NCBI RefSeq assembly: GCF_963977235.1 | Contig: NZ_CAXBOD010000020.1 | Location: forward strand, 1 to 64,000 | Length of the DNA: 64,000 nt | DNA from: Albimonas sp963977235 | GTDB taxonomy: Bacteria > Pseudomonadota > Alphaproteobacteria > Rhodobacterales > Rhodobacteraceae | Reading direction: 5' to 3' | Shown here: positions 8,804 through 18,117 of the stretch, piece by piece | Numbering within the stretch: the first letter of the stretch is position 1 | Layout of the letters: every line of letters begins with the position of its first letter | Made by a program: the position numbers and the translations under genes | Notes under the pieces: generated by a model | Seen by the model: only the letters and a program-made list of their open reading frames with translations | Databases searched by the model: none | What the model was told of the DNA's origin: nothing

Positions 8804-10678
8804 ATGGCGCTCTCCTACTCCGACGAGGCTTTCGGGGACCTGCTGCTGGAGCGCGGGCTGCTGACGATCGAGCAACTCGACGAGGCCGTCGAGTCCGCCG
8901 GGGCCTGGCGGGTGGGGCTGCTCGACGTGCTGCTGGCGCGGCGCTGGATCGAGCCGGATCGCCTTTACGAGATGCTGTCGCGGCATTTCGGCCTCGCCTG
9001 CGTCGACCTCATGGCCGAGCCCTGCGATCCGGCACTGCTGGCCGGCATCGATCCCAACGAGATGGCCGAAGAGCTGACTGTGCCCTGGCGGGTGGAGAAC
9101 GGGGTAACGGTACTAGCCACCGCGCTTCCCGGCCCGCGGGCGGTCTCGGCTTCGCGCCGGCGCTACGGGCGCGCGATCCGCTTCGTGGTGGCGAGCAAGT
9201 TCGACGTGATCTGGGCGATCCAACGGGTGCACCGCGACCGCCAGTCCCACCGCGCGGTGTTCGACCTGGCCGAGAGCGACCCACAGATGTCGGCGCAGCG
9301 GGTGATCGTGCCCGGCCAGGTTCTGGCGATCTGGCTGCTGGTCACGCTGCTGGCGCTGGGCTTCTGGCTGGCGCCCTGGGCCACGCTGATCGCGTTGAAC
9401 GCGCTGATGTCGGTGTTCTACCTCGGCAACTTCGTGTTCAAGGCGCTGCTGGTCTGGCTGGGCGGCGAGGCGCAGGCCCGCGCCTCGACCGCGATCGAGG
9501 CCGAGGCCCGGCTGATGCGCGACGACGACCTGCCGGTCTACACCGTGCTGGTGCCGATGTTCCGCGAACCCGAGGTGCTGCCGATCCTGACGGCGGCGCT
9601 GCGGCGGCTCGACTATCCGATCGCCCGGCTCGACATCAAGATCGTGCTCGAGGAAGGCGACCACGAGACCATCGACGCCGCCCGGGCGTTGGGGCTCGAG
9701 GGGGTGTTCGAGATCATCCGCGTGCCTGCCTCGCAGCCGCAGACCAAGCCCAAGGCCTGCAACTACGCGCTCCAGTTCGCCCGCGGCGAGTTCCTGGTGA
9801 TCTTCGACGCCGAGGACAAGCCCGAGCCCGACCAGCTCAAGAAGGTGCTGGCCGCCTTCCGCCAGTCGCCGCCCAACACCGCCTGCGTGCAGTGCCGCCT
9901 GAACTACTACAACAGCGACGAGAACTGGCTGACGCGGATGTTCACGCTGGATTACTCGCTGTGGTTCGACCTGATGCTCCCGGGGCTCGAGCGGCTGGGC
10001 GTGCCGATCCCGCTGGGGGGCACCTCGAACCATTTCCGCATGGACGTGCTGCGCGAGCTGCGCGCCTGGGACCCGTTCAACGTCACCGAGGACGCCGATC
10101 TGGGCATCCGCCTGACCCAGAAGGGCTACCGGGTGCGGGTGATCGACTCGACCACCTTCGAGGAGGCCAACGTCTCGATCCCCAACTGGATCCGGCAGCG
10201 CTCGCGCTGGATCAAGGGCTACATGCAGACCTTCCTGGTCCACACCCGCCGGCCGCTGCACCTGGTGCGCTCGATCGGACCGCTGGGAGTGCTGGGCTTC
10301 GTGTTCTTCATCGGCGGCACCTGCCTGTCGGGGGTGGTGAACCCGTTCTTCTGGGGAATCTTCGCGCTTTGGCTGATCATCGGCGCCGAGATGTTCGAGC
10401 AGCTGTTCCCTCCGGTGATCCTCTACATCAGCCTGCTGAACCTGCTGGCCGGAAACGGGCTGCTGATCTACCTGACCATGGTGGCGCCGTTCCGGCGGCG
10501 CTGGGTGGGGCTGGCGCCCTGGGGGATGACGGTCGTGGGCTACTGGGTGCTGATGACCATCGCCTCCTACAAGGCGCTGGGGCAGCTGATCTGGAACCCG
10601 TTCTACTGGGAGAAGACCCAGCACGGCCTGTCCAAGCGCACCGCCGAGGAAATCGCCGATGCGGAGGCGGCGGCATGA
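8804..10678 (+). CDS. Membrane GT2 polysaccharide synthase with N-terminal MshEN-like domain
   Basis: 624 residues. Residues about 5-90 resemble the MshEN/GSPII_E N-terminal domain (FGDLLLERGLLTIEQLDEAV, then a second half RVGLLDVLLARRWIEPDRL and FGLACVDL), which binds cyclic di-GMP in several proteins. Two membrane helices follow (about 165-215), then a processive family 2 glycosyltransferase domain with the substrate-binding aspartates (FDAEDKPEPD), TED (NVTEDADLGIR) and QRSRW of the Q-x-x-R-W signature, then C-terminal helices. The layout recalls NfrB-type transferases more than BcsA. It likely makes and exports an exopolysaccharide with the BcsB-like partner. It ends in an ATGA overlap with the next gene. 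Confidence 0.85.
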   Translation: MALSYSDEAFGDLLLERGLLTIEQLDEAVESAGAWRVGLLDVLLARRWIEPDRLYEMLSRHFGLACVDLMAEPCDPALLAGIDPNEMAEELTVPWRVENGVTVLATALPGPRAVSASRRRYGRAIRFVVASKFDVIWAIQRVHRDRQSHRAVFDLAESDPQMSAQRVIVPGQVLAIWLLVTLLALGFWLAPWATLIALNALMSVFYLGNFVFKALLVWLGGEAQARASTAIEAEARLMRDDDLPVYTVLVPMFREPEVLPILTAALRRLDYPIARLDIKIVLEEGDHETIDAARALGLEGVFEIIRVPASQPQTKPKACNYALQFARGEFLVIFDAEDKPEPDQLKKVLAAFRQSPPNTACVQCRLNYYNSDENWLTRMFTLDYSLWFDLMLPGLERLGVPIPLGGTSNHFRMDVLRELRAWDPFNVTEDADLGIRLTQKGYRVRVIDSTTFEEANVSIPNWIRQRSRWIKGYMQTFLVHTRRPLHLVRSIGPLGVLGFVFFIGGTCLSGVVNPFFWGIFALWLIIGAEMFEQLFPPVILYISLLNLLAGNGLLIYLTMVAPFRRRWVGLAPWGMTVVGYWVLMTIASYKALGQLIWNPFYWEKTQHGLSKRTAEEIADAEAAA

Positions 10679-12147
10679 ACCCGGTGCGTACGCTGGTTTT
10701 TCTGGGCGTTGTCGCCGGGTTCTCTGGCCTGCTTCTGGCGGCCTGCGCCTGGGTCGAGGGCGGCGGCTTCCTCTCGCGGGAGACGCTGGAGCTGTGGTCG
10801 CGGGCCCTGCTGCTGGACCACGAGGGCTTTCTGCTGCAGCAGGGGCAGAGCTTCTATCCTCCCCTGCCGTTCCTGCTGACCCTGGCGGTGCAGACGTTTG
10901 TGCCTGCGGGACCGCCGCCGCCGGTGCTTGTCTCCTGCCTGCTGGGCGGGCTGATGGCGGCGACCTGGCGGGCCGACCTGCGGGAGCGGGGCGACGTGGG
11001 CAGGCTCGCCTCGCTGGCGATCGTGGCGCTGCTGGTCCTCAACCCCCTGTTCCTACGTTGCGTGGCAGAAGGGCCGGCGCAGGTGCTGCTGGTGATCGGG
11101 GTCTGGACCGTGGGGCGGGGTTTCTTCAGCCTGCGGCTCAGCGGGTCGGCGCACGACATGATGCGCTTCGCGCTGGGGCTGCTGATCCTGGCCTTCTCCC
11201 ATCGCTATGGCATGATGCTCGTGCTGGCGGCCTTTCCCTTCGCCTCCGTCGCCGCGCGGCCGAGCCTGCTGACTTCCTCGCCCCACGGCTATCTCGTGGC
11301 GCTGTTCTTCCCGGTCGCCGGCGCCGCCTTCGCCTACCTGTTCCTCGGGGCCGTGTTCTCCGACGGGCTGGTGGAGACGTTGCTTTCGCCGCCGGGACGG
11401 GCAGGCGCCGACCAGGCGCTGCAGGGCTGGCAGGCCGCCGCATGGCGCCTGTGCCTCGCCTTGTGCGTGGCGCCGGCGGTCCTGGGGGCGTTGGCGGCGG
11501 CGCGCGCCACGGCCCGCCTGGCCCTGCCGATGGCCGCGACGGCGGCGACGGTGGTCGCGGCGGCGCTGCTTGATCTCGCCTATGGCTATCAGCCCGAGCT
11601 CGCGCTGGCGCTGGCCCCCATGCTGACGGCGGCCTTCGTGGCCATCCGCTACTGGCCGACGAAGCGCGGCCGGACGCCCGCGGCGCTGGCCCTGTCGCTG
11701 GTCGGGGTCTTCGGCGGAGCGCTGACCCTTGGCCTGTCCACCGCGCCGGGAGCGAGCGCCTGGCGCGCCGCGGCGCTGTCCCCCGCGCCGGTCACACTTC
11801 TTGCCGAAGTCGGGGAGGTGGCGGCCTTTTTGCGCGGACGCGACGACCTGATGATGGATCCCCAGGCGAGCCCGGAACTGGTCGTCGCGCTGGGCGGCCC
11901 TCCCGGCGTGGTGACGCCGGGCGATCCGCGCTTCGAACGCGCGCTGGCGCGGGGCCGTCCGGCAAGCGCCTGGGTCGCGGTCCGGGCCGAGGGCTTGCCC
12001 GCCGGTCGGCCCGACGCCGTCGCGCGCGCCTTCGGCGCGGCTCTGGGGCCGGAGTCGCCGACCTACGAACTGGTGTTGCGGCAGGAGGACTGGCGCATCT
12101 ACCGTCGCCGAACCCTTCCCCTGATGCAGATGGGAGGTGCGACGTGA
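10675..12147 (+). CDS. Polytopic membrane protein, GT-C-like, unknown
   Basis: 490 residues with about ten hydrophobic segments. The first loop contains QSFYPPLPFLLTLAVQ, reminiscent of GT-C or ArnT-type membrane glycosyltransferases, which often have such a Y-P-P-L-P motif, and the C-terminal soluble tail is about 120 residues. The acidic catalytic pair of GT-C enzymes is not clear. It starts at ATG 10675, overlapping the synthase stop. It may add a substituent to, or help export, the polymer; this is inferred from position only. Confidence 0.6.
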   Translation: MNPVRTLVFLGVVAGFSGLLLAACAWVEGGGFLSRETLELWSRALLLDHEGFLLQQGQSFYPPLPFLLTLAVQTFVPAGPPPPVLVSCLLGGLMAATWRADLRERGDVGRLASLAIVALLVLNPLFLRCVAEGPAQVLLVIGVWTVGRGFFSLRLSGSAHDMMRFALGLLILAFSHRYGMMLVLAAFPFASVAARPSLLTSSPHGYLVALFFPVAGAAFAYLFLGAVFSDGLVETLLSPPGRAGADQALQGWQAAAWRLCLALCVAPAVLGALAAARATARLALPMAATAATVVAAALLDLAYGYQPELALALAPMLTAAFVAIRYWPTKRGRTPAALALSLVGVFGGALTLGLSTAPGASAWRAAALSPAPVTLLAEVGEVAAFLRGRDDLMMDPQASPELVVALGGPPGVVTPGDPRFERALARGRPASAWVAVRAEGLPAGRPDAVARAFGAALGPESPTYELVLRQEDWRIYRRRTLPLMQMGGAT

Positions 12148-13139
12148 CCTTGGTTGCGATCGACGATTCCGAAACTGCGCGCCTCCTGATCGGCGCGGCG
12201 CTCGCGGATGCCGGCTATGAGGACGTGGCCCTGTTCGATGGCGCAGAGGCCTTTCTCGCCGCCATGCAGGAGGCGGCCGCGCGCGGGGCGCCGCCGCCGG
12301 AGCTCGTGCTGCTCGACGTGATGATGCCCGGGGTCGACGGCATCGACCTGTGCGCGACGCTGCGCCAGATGCCGGCCTATGCCGGCACCCCGATCATCAT
12401 GCTGACCGCGGACACCGACGTCGAGACGCTGGACCAGGCGATGCTGGCGGGGGCGGACGACTACCTGACCAAGCCGTTCCAGCAGGTCGAGCTGCGCGCC
12501 CGCGTGCGCAACAGTCTCAAGATCAAGGCCGAACGCGACCGCCGGCAGGCCAGGGAGCGACAGGTGGCCGAGCTGCGCCGCCGCGCGCCCGAAAGCGTCG
12601 ACGCGCCCGGTCCCGGCGGGTTGCCGTCACGCGGCGCCTTCGAGTCGGTGCTGCGGGCCCGGTTGATCGACCGCGCCGGGGGGGCGCGCCCCGACGGGCC
12701 TCTGGCGGTCCTCGCCCTGCGGGCGGACTGGCTGGCGCCCTCCGATCCGGACGAGGTCGCCGACCCGGAACCGGAGGAGATCCGGATCGCGCGGACCGGA
12801 CGGGTCGCGCGCGCGCTGGCCGCTGCGCCGGCGCTCGCAGGGGATCTGCTCGTCCACTACGAGGGCGATCTCTTCGTCATGCTTGCCGAGCGCGGCGATC
12901 GCGAATCCTGCTTTGCGTTGCGCGATCGACTGGGCGGGATCCTCGCCGAGCTATCGCGCGATGAGGATCCCCTCAACGGGGTGCGGGGCCGCGTCGGCTG
13001 CGTCGGCCTCGCTTTCGCCGGCGACGCCGAGCAGCAGCCGGGAACGCTGATCGCGGATGCGATTCTGGCCATCGGCTCGTCACCTGTGCGGACCGCCGCA
13101 TCCGCCTCGCCTCGCGCCGAAAGATACAACGGGACATGA
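12144..13139 (+). CDS. Response regulator with receiver and degenerate GGDEF-like domain
   Basis: 331 residues, GTG start in a GTGA overlap. The receiver domain has the acidic pair D7-D8, phospho-acceptor D58 (LVLLDVMMPGVDG), T/S at MLTAD and lysine in YLTKPFQ. After a linker the second domain starts LPSRGAFESVL, like the LPNR.AF start of GGDEF domains, and reaches HYEGDLFVML where the GGDEF loop belongs; GGDEF is replaced by EGDLF. Cyclic di-GMP synthesis is therefore unlikely, while nucleotide or protein binding remains possible. It probably tunes the synthase, whose MshEN-like domain could read cyclic di-GMP. Confidence 0.75.
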   Translation: MTLVAIDDSETARLLIGAALADAGYEDVALFDGAEAFLAAMQEAAARGAPPPELVLLDVMMPGVDGIDLCATLRQMPAYAGTPIIMLTADTDVETLDQAMLAGADDYLTKPFQQVELRARVRNSLKIKAERDRRQARERQVAELRRRAPESVDAPGPGGLPSRGAFESVLRARLIDRAGGARPDGPLAVLALRADWLAPSDPDEVADPEPEEIRIARTGRVARALAAAPALAGDLLVHYEGDLFVMLAERGDRESCFALRDRLGGILAELSRDEDPLNGVRGRVGCVGLAFAGDAEQQPGTLIADAILAIGSSPVRTAASASPRAERYNGT

Positions 13140-13960
13140 CCGGTCGCTTCGCCTTCCCTCCCCGCCGCGGACTCGCCGTGTGCGCCGCGCTGTTCGCGGC
13201 TTCGATGCTGCCCGCGCCCGACGCGCTCGCCGGCGCCTGGACCTTGCCGGAAGGCGACGGGCAGGCGATCCTGGGCTTGGTGGTCAACAACGCCGACCGG
13301 ACCTTCGATGGCTCCGGCACGGTGATCGGCGGCGGCGGGCTCGACCGGATCGAGGTGACCGGCTTCGTCGAATACGGCCTGCGCGACGACCTCACCCTGA
13401 TCGGCCAGACCACGCTGACCAGCCGCGAGACGGCGCCCCCCTTCGCGTCGGACTATCAGGGACTGGACTACACGGAGCTGGGGCTCCGCCAGCGTCTGGC
13501 GCAGGGCGAGCGCTGGGTGATCTCCGGCCAGGGCTCGGTCCGCCTGCCCGGCGCCACCGACTCCCGCGACCCGGCCCAGGCGGGCATCACCGACGTCGAG
13601 ACCGACCTGCGCCTGCTGCTCGGCCGCTCCGGCAAGGCCGCCGGCCTGCCTGCATTCGCCGAGCTTCAGACGGGCTACCGGGTCCGCTTCGACGATCCCC
13701 CCAACGAGATCCGCGTCGACGCCTCCTTCGGGGTTCGGCCGCACGACGACTGGTTGCTGCTGGGGCAGAGCTTCACGACCCTGTCCGACGGTTCGGCGCG
13801 CGGCGTGTTTCCCGACAGCGACTACGTCAAGCTGCAGGCCAGTGTCGTCTACGACGTGACCGAAGCCTGGTCGGTGCAGGTCGGCGCGTTCGCCACCGTC
13901 TGGGGCCGCAACGCCCTGGTCGAACGCGCAGCCCTGGCCGCCGTCTGGCGACGGTTCTGA
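13136..13960 (+). CDS. Outer-membrane beta-barrel protein
   Basis: 274 residues with a signal peptide (cleavage after LPAPDALAGA) and alternating amphipathic strands ending in aromatic VWRRF, as in outer-membrane barrels. Repeated strand patterns (VTGFVEYGLRDDLTLIGQTTL, LQASVVYDVTEAWSVQVGAFA) resemble the transporter-like barrels of the phenol-degradation meta-pathway group. It overlaps the preceding gene as ATGA. No BcsC-type TPR protein is present, so this barrel may be the polymer's exit pore; that is inference. Confidence 0.7.
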   Translation: MTGRFAFPPRRGLAVCAALFAASMLPAPDALAGAWTLPEGDGQAILGLVVNNADRTFDGSGTVIGGGGLDRIEVTGFVEYGLRDDLTLIGQTTLTSRETAPPFASDYQGLDYTELGLRQRLAQGERWVISGQGSVRLPGATDSRDPAQAGITDVETDLRLLLGRSGKAAGLPAFAELQTGYRVRFDDPPNEIRVDASFGVRPHDDWLLLGQSFTTLSDGSARGVFPDSDYVKLQASVVYDVTEAWSVQVGAFATVWGRNALVERAALAAVWRRF

Positions 13961-13964
13961 GCGC

Positions 13965-16085
13965 GTGTCCTTCCCGCCGCCCCGCCTCGGACCGTCCCGA
14001 GAGCGTCGGGCCCGCAGCCGCGCCACGCGCCGGCGCGGCGGGCCGATCGAGCTGTGGATGGTGGCGCTCGCCTGCATCGGCATCATCGGCGTCGCCGGCT
14101 GGTCGGCCTATTTCGATCTGCGCCAGACCATCGGCGCAGCGGGAGAGCGCAACGCCAGGGCGGCCGACCTTCTCGCGATCCAGATTTCGAACACGGTGCA
14201 GAACGCCAGCCTCCAGATCGAGGTGCAGATGGAGGAGCTGGCCAAGGGCTGGATAGACGACCCCATCCGCTTCTCCCGTCGCCATGCGCCGATGTTGACC
14301 GCGCTCGCGGATTCCAGCGACGCCATCGACGCTGTCGTGGCCGCCGGCCTGGAGGGCGTCGTGCTGTGGAGCACCACCACCCGCATCGTCGGCGTCGATA
14401 TCTCCGATCGCGAGTACTTCCGCGACGCAATGAGCGCCCCGCCCGGGACGATGGTTCTCGGCGACCCGATCATCTCGCGCGGGACGGGGCGCTATCTCAC
14501 GCCGCTGGCCTGGCCGGTGCACGATGCTGACGGGGTGCGGAAGGGCGTACTTGCGGCATCGCTTGACGTAGGGTTCTTCGGCTCGTTCGTCGAGACCCTG
14601 GCCCTCGAGCCCGGGATGACCGTCGAAGTCGCCACCAACAAGGGCGAGCGGGTCCTGGTCGCCTCGCTATCCGAAGAAGTTCGCGCACCGCGCCGGTCGA
14701 CCTCCGAGGACGCCATCTTCGAGGCGATGATGAGCGCGGCAGGGCTTGGGGGCGGCGCTGGAGTGCTGGCGGCCGGAGCGCAGGCGCCCAACCTAGACTA
14801 CCGCATTTCGGTCACGCAGGACATCGCGCCTGCGATCTCGGATTGGAAGCTTCGTGCGATAGTGACCACAGCCTTCGCCATCTCGCTGGCCGCGATACTC
14901 GCGGTGTCCGCGGTGTCAGTGCGCAATCGGCAGTTTGCGCTGGTCACGGCGATGATCCGCGCCCGCAACGACGAGCGCGCGGCCACCCGCGCGCGTGCCG
15001 AGTTCGAGGCGATCTTCGAGAGTGTTGGCGACAGCGTGGTGATCTACGATGCAGACGGCGAGTTCTCCCGCGCGAGCCGCGCGGCGCTGAACCAGCTGGG
15101 CGCCGCCGACGCGGAAAGCGCGGTCGAGCGGCTGCTGGAGATTTTCCCCGAAATCGAGGAGGATCAGGGCTCCCCGCGACGCGACTTGGCGGCGCGCGAG
15201 GCCGTCGGCCCGGACGGGGTCGTGCGGGAGTTTTCCTGCGCCGTGAGCCGCGTCGAAACGGGCGCCCGTCTCACCCTATTCTGTATCCTGCGCGACCTTA
15301 CGCAGGAGCGTCGCTTGGAGCGCGCGCGCGCTCGTTTCGTCGCTTCGGTCAATCATGAGCTGCGCACGCCGCTCACCTCGCTCAAGGGCTCGCTCGATAT
15401 GTTCGCCCGCCATTTCGCTGCCGGGCTGGACGCGGACGCGGCCACGCTCATCAAGCTGTCGCAGCGCAACGCAGAGCGGCTCTTGAACCTGGTCAACGAC
15501 GTTCTCACCGTGCAGGCGATCGATGCGGACGGCTTGTCGTTGAGCGTCGCGCCGGTGAAAGCCGACGAGGCCGTCCAGGACGCCGTCGACAGTCTCCAGG
15601 GCTATGCCGACGGGTTCGGGGTGCGGTTGATCCTCGTCACCGACGGTTCGCACCCCACGATCCTGGTGGATCGGGACCGGTTGCTGCAGGTCTTCGCGAA
15701 CCTCATCTCGAATGCCGTGAAGTTCAGCCCCCGCAACGGCGAGGTGCGCGTGTCGATGGCAGTGGAGGCCGGCTCGGTCGTGTATGAAGTAGCGGATGAC
15801 GGCGACGGCATCCCCTGGGACCTCCGCGCGCGCCTGTTCGAGCGTTTCGCGCCGGGTCGGGATCGGGGGGGCATCGCCGGGGCGCAGGGGACGGGTCTCG
15901 GCCTTGCCATCAGCCATGAGCTCGTCACCCGCCTCGGCGGAGACATCGGCTACGAGACCCGGGCCGTCGGCGAAATCGCCCCTGGCGAAGCATCGGGCAC
16001 CGTGTTCCGGATCCGTTTCGCCGTTCATGGCGGCGACGACCGGGCGGGCGAGGGGCGACAGGGCGCGCCGCGAGAGGAGGTCTGA
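13965..16085 (+). CDS. Membrane sensor histidine kinase with dCache-like sensor and PAS
   Basis: 706 residues, GTG start. An N-terminal Arg-rich segment precedes helix 1 (IELWMVALACIGIIGVAGWSA). An extracytoplasmic dCache/PDC-like domain follows (GVDISDREYFRDAM is typical), then helix 2 near residues 300-325, and a PAS-like domain starting FEAIFESVGDSVVIYDADGEF. The HisKA domain has phospho-acceptor H464 (VNHELRTPLTSLKG); the ATPase has N box NLISNAVKFSP, G1 DDGDGIP and G2 GTGLGLAI. There is no attached receiver; partner receivers flank it (12144 and 16085). The small-molecule ligand is unknown. Confidence 0.9.
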   Translation: MSFPPPRLGPSRERRARSRATRRRGGPIELWMVALACIGIIGVAGWSAYFDLRQTIGAAGERNARAADLLAIQISNTVQNASLQIEVQMEELAKGWIDDPIRFSRRHAPMLTALADSSDAIDAVVAAGLEGVVLWSTTTRIVGVDISDREYFRDAMSAPPGTMVLGDPIISRGTGRYLTPLAWPVHDADGVRKGVLAASLDVGFFGSFVETLALEPGMTVEVATNKGERVLVASLSEEVRAPRRSTSEDAIFEAMMSAAGLGGGAGVLAAGAQAPNLDYRISVTQDIAPAISDWKLRAIVTTAFAISLAAILAVSAVSVRNRQFALVTAMIRARNDERAATRARAEFEAIFESVGDSVVIYDADGEFSRASRAALNQLGAADAESAVERLLEIFPEIEEDQGSPRRDLAAREAVGPDGVVREFSCAVSRVETGARLTLFCILRDLTQERRLERARARFVASVNHELRTPLTSLKGSLDMFARHFAAGLDADAATLIKLSQRNAERLLNLVNDVLTVQAIDADGLSLSVAPVKADEAVQDAVDSLQGYADGFGVRLILVTDGSHPTILVDRDRLLQVFANLISNAVKFSPRNGEVRVSMAVEAGSVVYEVADDGDGIPWDLRARLFERFAPGRDRGGIAGAQGTGLGLAISHELVTRLGGDIGYETRAVGEIAPGEASGTVFRIRFAVHGGDDRAGEGRQGAPREEV

Positions 16086-16468
16086 TGAGATTGCTCTACG
16101 TTGATGACGAGGAGGACATCCTCCAGCTTGCGAGGATCGCGATGCGGTTCGAGGAGGGCGTTGAAGTGACCCTCGCGTTGTCCGGCGCGCAGGCGCTGGA
16201 AATCCTGGAGACGCAGTCTTTCGACGCCCTGGTGATCGACGCCATGATGCCCGCGCCGGATGGCCCGCAGGTGGTCGCGCAGCTCCGCTCGGATCCCCGC
16301 TTCGAGGGCCTTGCAATCGTGTTGGCGAGCGCGATGACCCACGGGCCGGAGCACGACCGGATCGTGCAGGCCGGCGCGGATCGCGTCATCGCCAAGCCGT
16401 TCGACCTTGCCACGCTGCGCGTCATGTTGGACCAGCTGATCCTGCAGCGTGCGGGCAGGGCGTCCTGA
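16085..16468 (+). CDS. Single-domain response regulator, last gene of the exopolysaccharide operon
   Basis: 127 residues forming a bare receiver: acidic pocket D7-D8, phospho-acceptor D52 in LVIDAMMPAPDG, the alcohol residue in LASAMT, and lysine in VIAKPFD. It overlaps the kinase stop as TGATG, so the two are translated together. With no output domain it may pass phosphate to the Hpt protein at 6452 or act as a phosphate sink. The operon ends here; no clear terminator follows, and an IS3 remnant starts about 120 bp on. Confidence 0.85.
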   Translation: MRLLYVDDEEDILQLARIAMRFEEGVEVTLALSGAQALEILETQSFDALVIDAMMPAPDGPQVVAQLRSDPRFEGLAIVLASAMTHGPEHDRIVQAGADRVIAKPFDLATLRVMLDQLILQRAGRAS

Positions 16469-16589
16469 TGCGGCACTGTCGCGTCGATGGGCTCAGGCTT
16501 GAGGTGCTCCCCGATACCGGACATGCGGCTAAGCCACGTTTCGTGGGGGAGCGAGGACTAACCGTATAGCGGGGAAGAGGCGGCGCTGC

Positions 16590-17440
16590 AGCGTCGAATT
16601 CAAGGCAAAGGTGACGCTGATCCACACCCAGAAGCGACAGGCGTCGAAGGCACGTCCGGCGTGTTTTCGCAAGGCCGAGGGGGCGGCGGCCGATCGGGTG
16701 ACGGAGCCATCGAAGCTGCACGCGAAGATTGAAGAACTGGTCGTGGAACGTCATCCTTTGCGGACGGCCTCCGGACGATGAGCGTGTCCCGGAGGCGAGA
16801 GATGTTAGATCCCGCTCAGCTGCGCCTGTCGATCGCACGGCGGTGCAGGCTCGTGGCGATCAGCCGGTCTGCGTGTCTTAGGACCGGCCAAAAGCGAGAG
16901 TCCGCTGAACCGGGCCCTGATGCGGCTGATCGACGAGCCGCTGTTGGAGACGTCGTGGTACGGCTCGCGCCAGATGGCCCGGCTTCTACGCCGCCGGGCC
17001 ACGAGGTCGGGCGCAAGCGCATCCTGCGGCTGATGGCGAAGATCGGCGTTCAAGCCGTCTACCAGCGTCCAAAGTCATCGCAACCGCGCCCTGACCACAA
17101 GGTCTAGCCGTACCTACTGCGGAACAGGATCGTCGACCGGCCTGTTCAGGTCTGGCGCACGGGACACCCCCTGCAGCCCGATGCGCCGCGGGTTCCTCTA
17201 ATCGGTCGCGGTCTTGGACTGGGCGACGCGGAAGGCGCCGGCCTGGCGTGTGTCGAACACGGTCCACGCGGACGTCTGCGTCGAGAAGCTGAAGAGGTCC
17301 TGGTGCGGAACGGTCCGCCGTAGAACTTCAACACCGAGCAAGTTGGTCAGTTCACCAGCCTGCGAAATCACCGGCGTGCTTTAGCACGCAGGCGTGCGCA
17401 TCGATAAGCGCCACGGCCACGCGGTCAACGCCGACAAAAT
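16590..17440 (+). pseudogene. Degenerate IS3-family element (orfA and orfB remnants)
   Basis: An orfA relic reads FKAKVTLI, later KLHAKIEELVVER, the helical end of IS3 OrfA. The OrfB relic starts LRLSIARRCRLVAISR and continues in shifted frames with SPLNRALMRLIDEPLLETSWYGSRQMARLLRRRGHEVGRKRILRLMAKIGVQAVYQRP, the HTH_21 region before the DDE domain. A TAG follows, and later pieces (RPVQVW, then VCVEKLKRSWCGTV, and FNTEQVGQFTS in yet another frame) trace the integrase core. There are many frameshifts and stops and no clear terminal repeats, so it is long dead. Confidence 0.75.
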
Positions 17441-17491
17441 GAATCGGCGAAGACGCGCGCGCCTTCGCCGAACCGAGGGGCGCAGGCGCCC

Positions 17492-18055
17492 TCAGGCGGC
17501 CTTGTCGGCCGGCTCCCAGGCGAACTTTTGCATCACCGGGTCGACCGGCGTCTGCGCGAAGCGGTTGGTGTAGTTGGAAATGATCTTCTGGCTCAGGCCC
17601 AGGATCACCTCCAGCACGTTCTGTCTCGTGAAACCGGCGCCGAGGAAGGCCTTCAGGTCGGCCTCCGGCACGTCGCCGCGACCCCGCATCACCTGCAGGA
17701 TGAAGGTGCGCAGCGCCTCCAGCTTCGGCGTCGGCAGCGGGGTCTCGTCGCGCAGCGCCTGGCTGATCGCGTCGTCCACCTTCATCGCCTTGGCGATACC
17801 GGTATGGGCAGGCACGCAGTAGTGGCAGCGGTTCTCGACGTTGATCGTCTGCCAGACCACGGTCTTCTCCTCGTCGGTGAAGCTGGTCTGCAGGAACAGC
17901 GCGTGCAGGACCTGGTAGCCCTCGTAGGCCGCGGGCGACTCGGCGAGGACCGCGTGCAGCCCCGGCAGGCGTCCGAAGGCGGCCTTGGACTTCTCGATCA
18001 GGGGCTTCGAGCCCTCGGGCGCGGTGGTCTCGTCGTGCTTGGCGAACTCGATCAT
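17492..18055 (-). CDS. Carboxymuconolactone decarboxylase / AhpD-family protein
   Basis: 187 residues, all-helical AhpD-like fold with the redox motif ENRCHYCVPAHTGIA (C-x-x-C followed by His), as in alkylhydroperoxidase D-like proteins that reduce peroxides or act as disulfide reductases. ATG 18055 starts at IEFAKHDETT; the longer frame upstream runs through the promoter and is not credible. It is divergent from a TetR regulator, with two TTGAG-N6-CTCAA palindromes between them, so it is probably repressed by that regulator. Confidence 0.9.
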   Translation of the reverse strand: MIEFAKHDETTAPEGSKPLIEKSKAAFGRLPGLHAVLAESPAAYEGYQVLHALFLQTSFTDEEKTVVWQTINVENRCHYCVPAHTGIAKAMKVDDAISQALRDETPLPTPKLEALRTFILQVMRGRGDVPEADLKAFLGAGFTRQNVLEVILGLSQKIISNYTNRFAQTPVDPVMQKFAWEPADKAA

Positions 18056-18117
18056 CTCGGGCGTCCTTTTCGTTCGGCCGGCGCGGGTCGCCGGCGGCAC
18101 GGCAGAGGTAGGTCCTT

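Noticed and set aside
9113..10624. Long minus-strand frame (503 codons) opposite the GT2 gene
   Set aside because: Its composition (Arg, His, Gln, Pro-rich) mirrors the opposite codons of a clear glycosyltransferase; no motif or ribosome-binding site.
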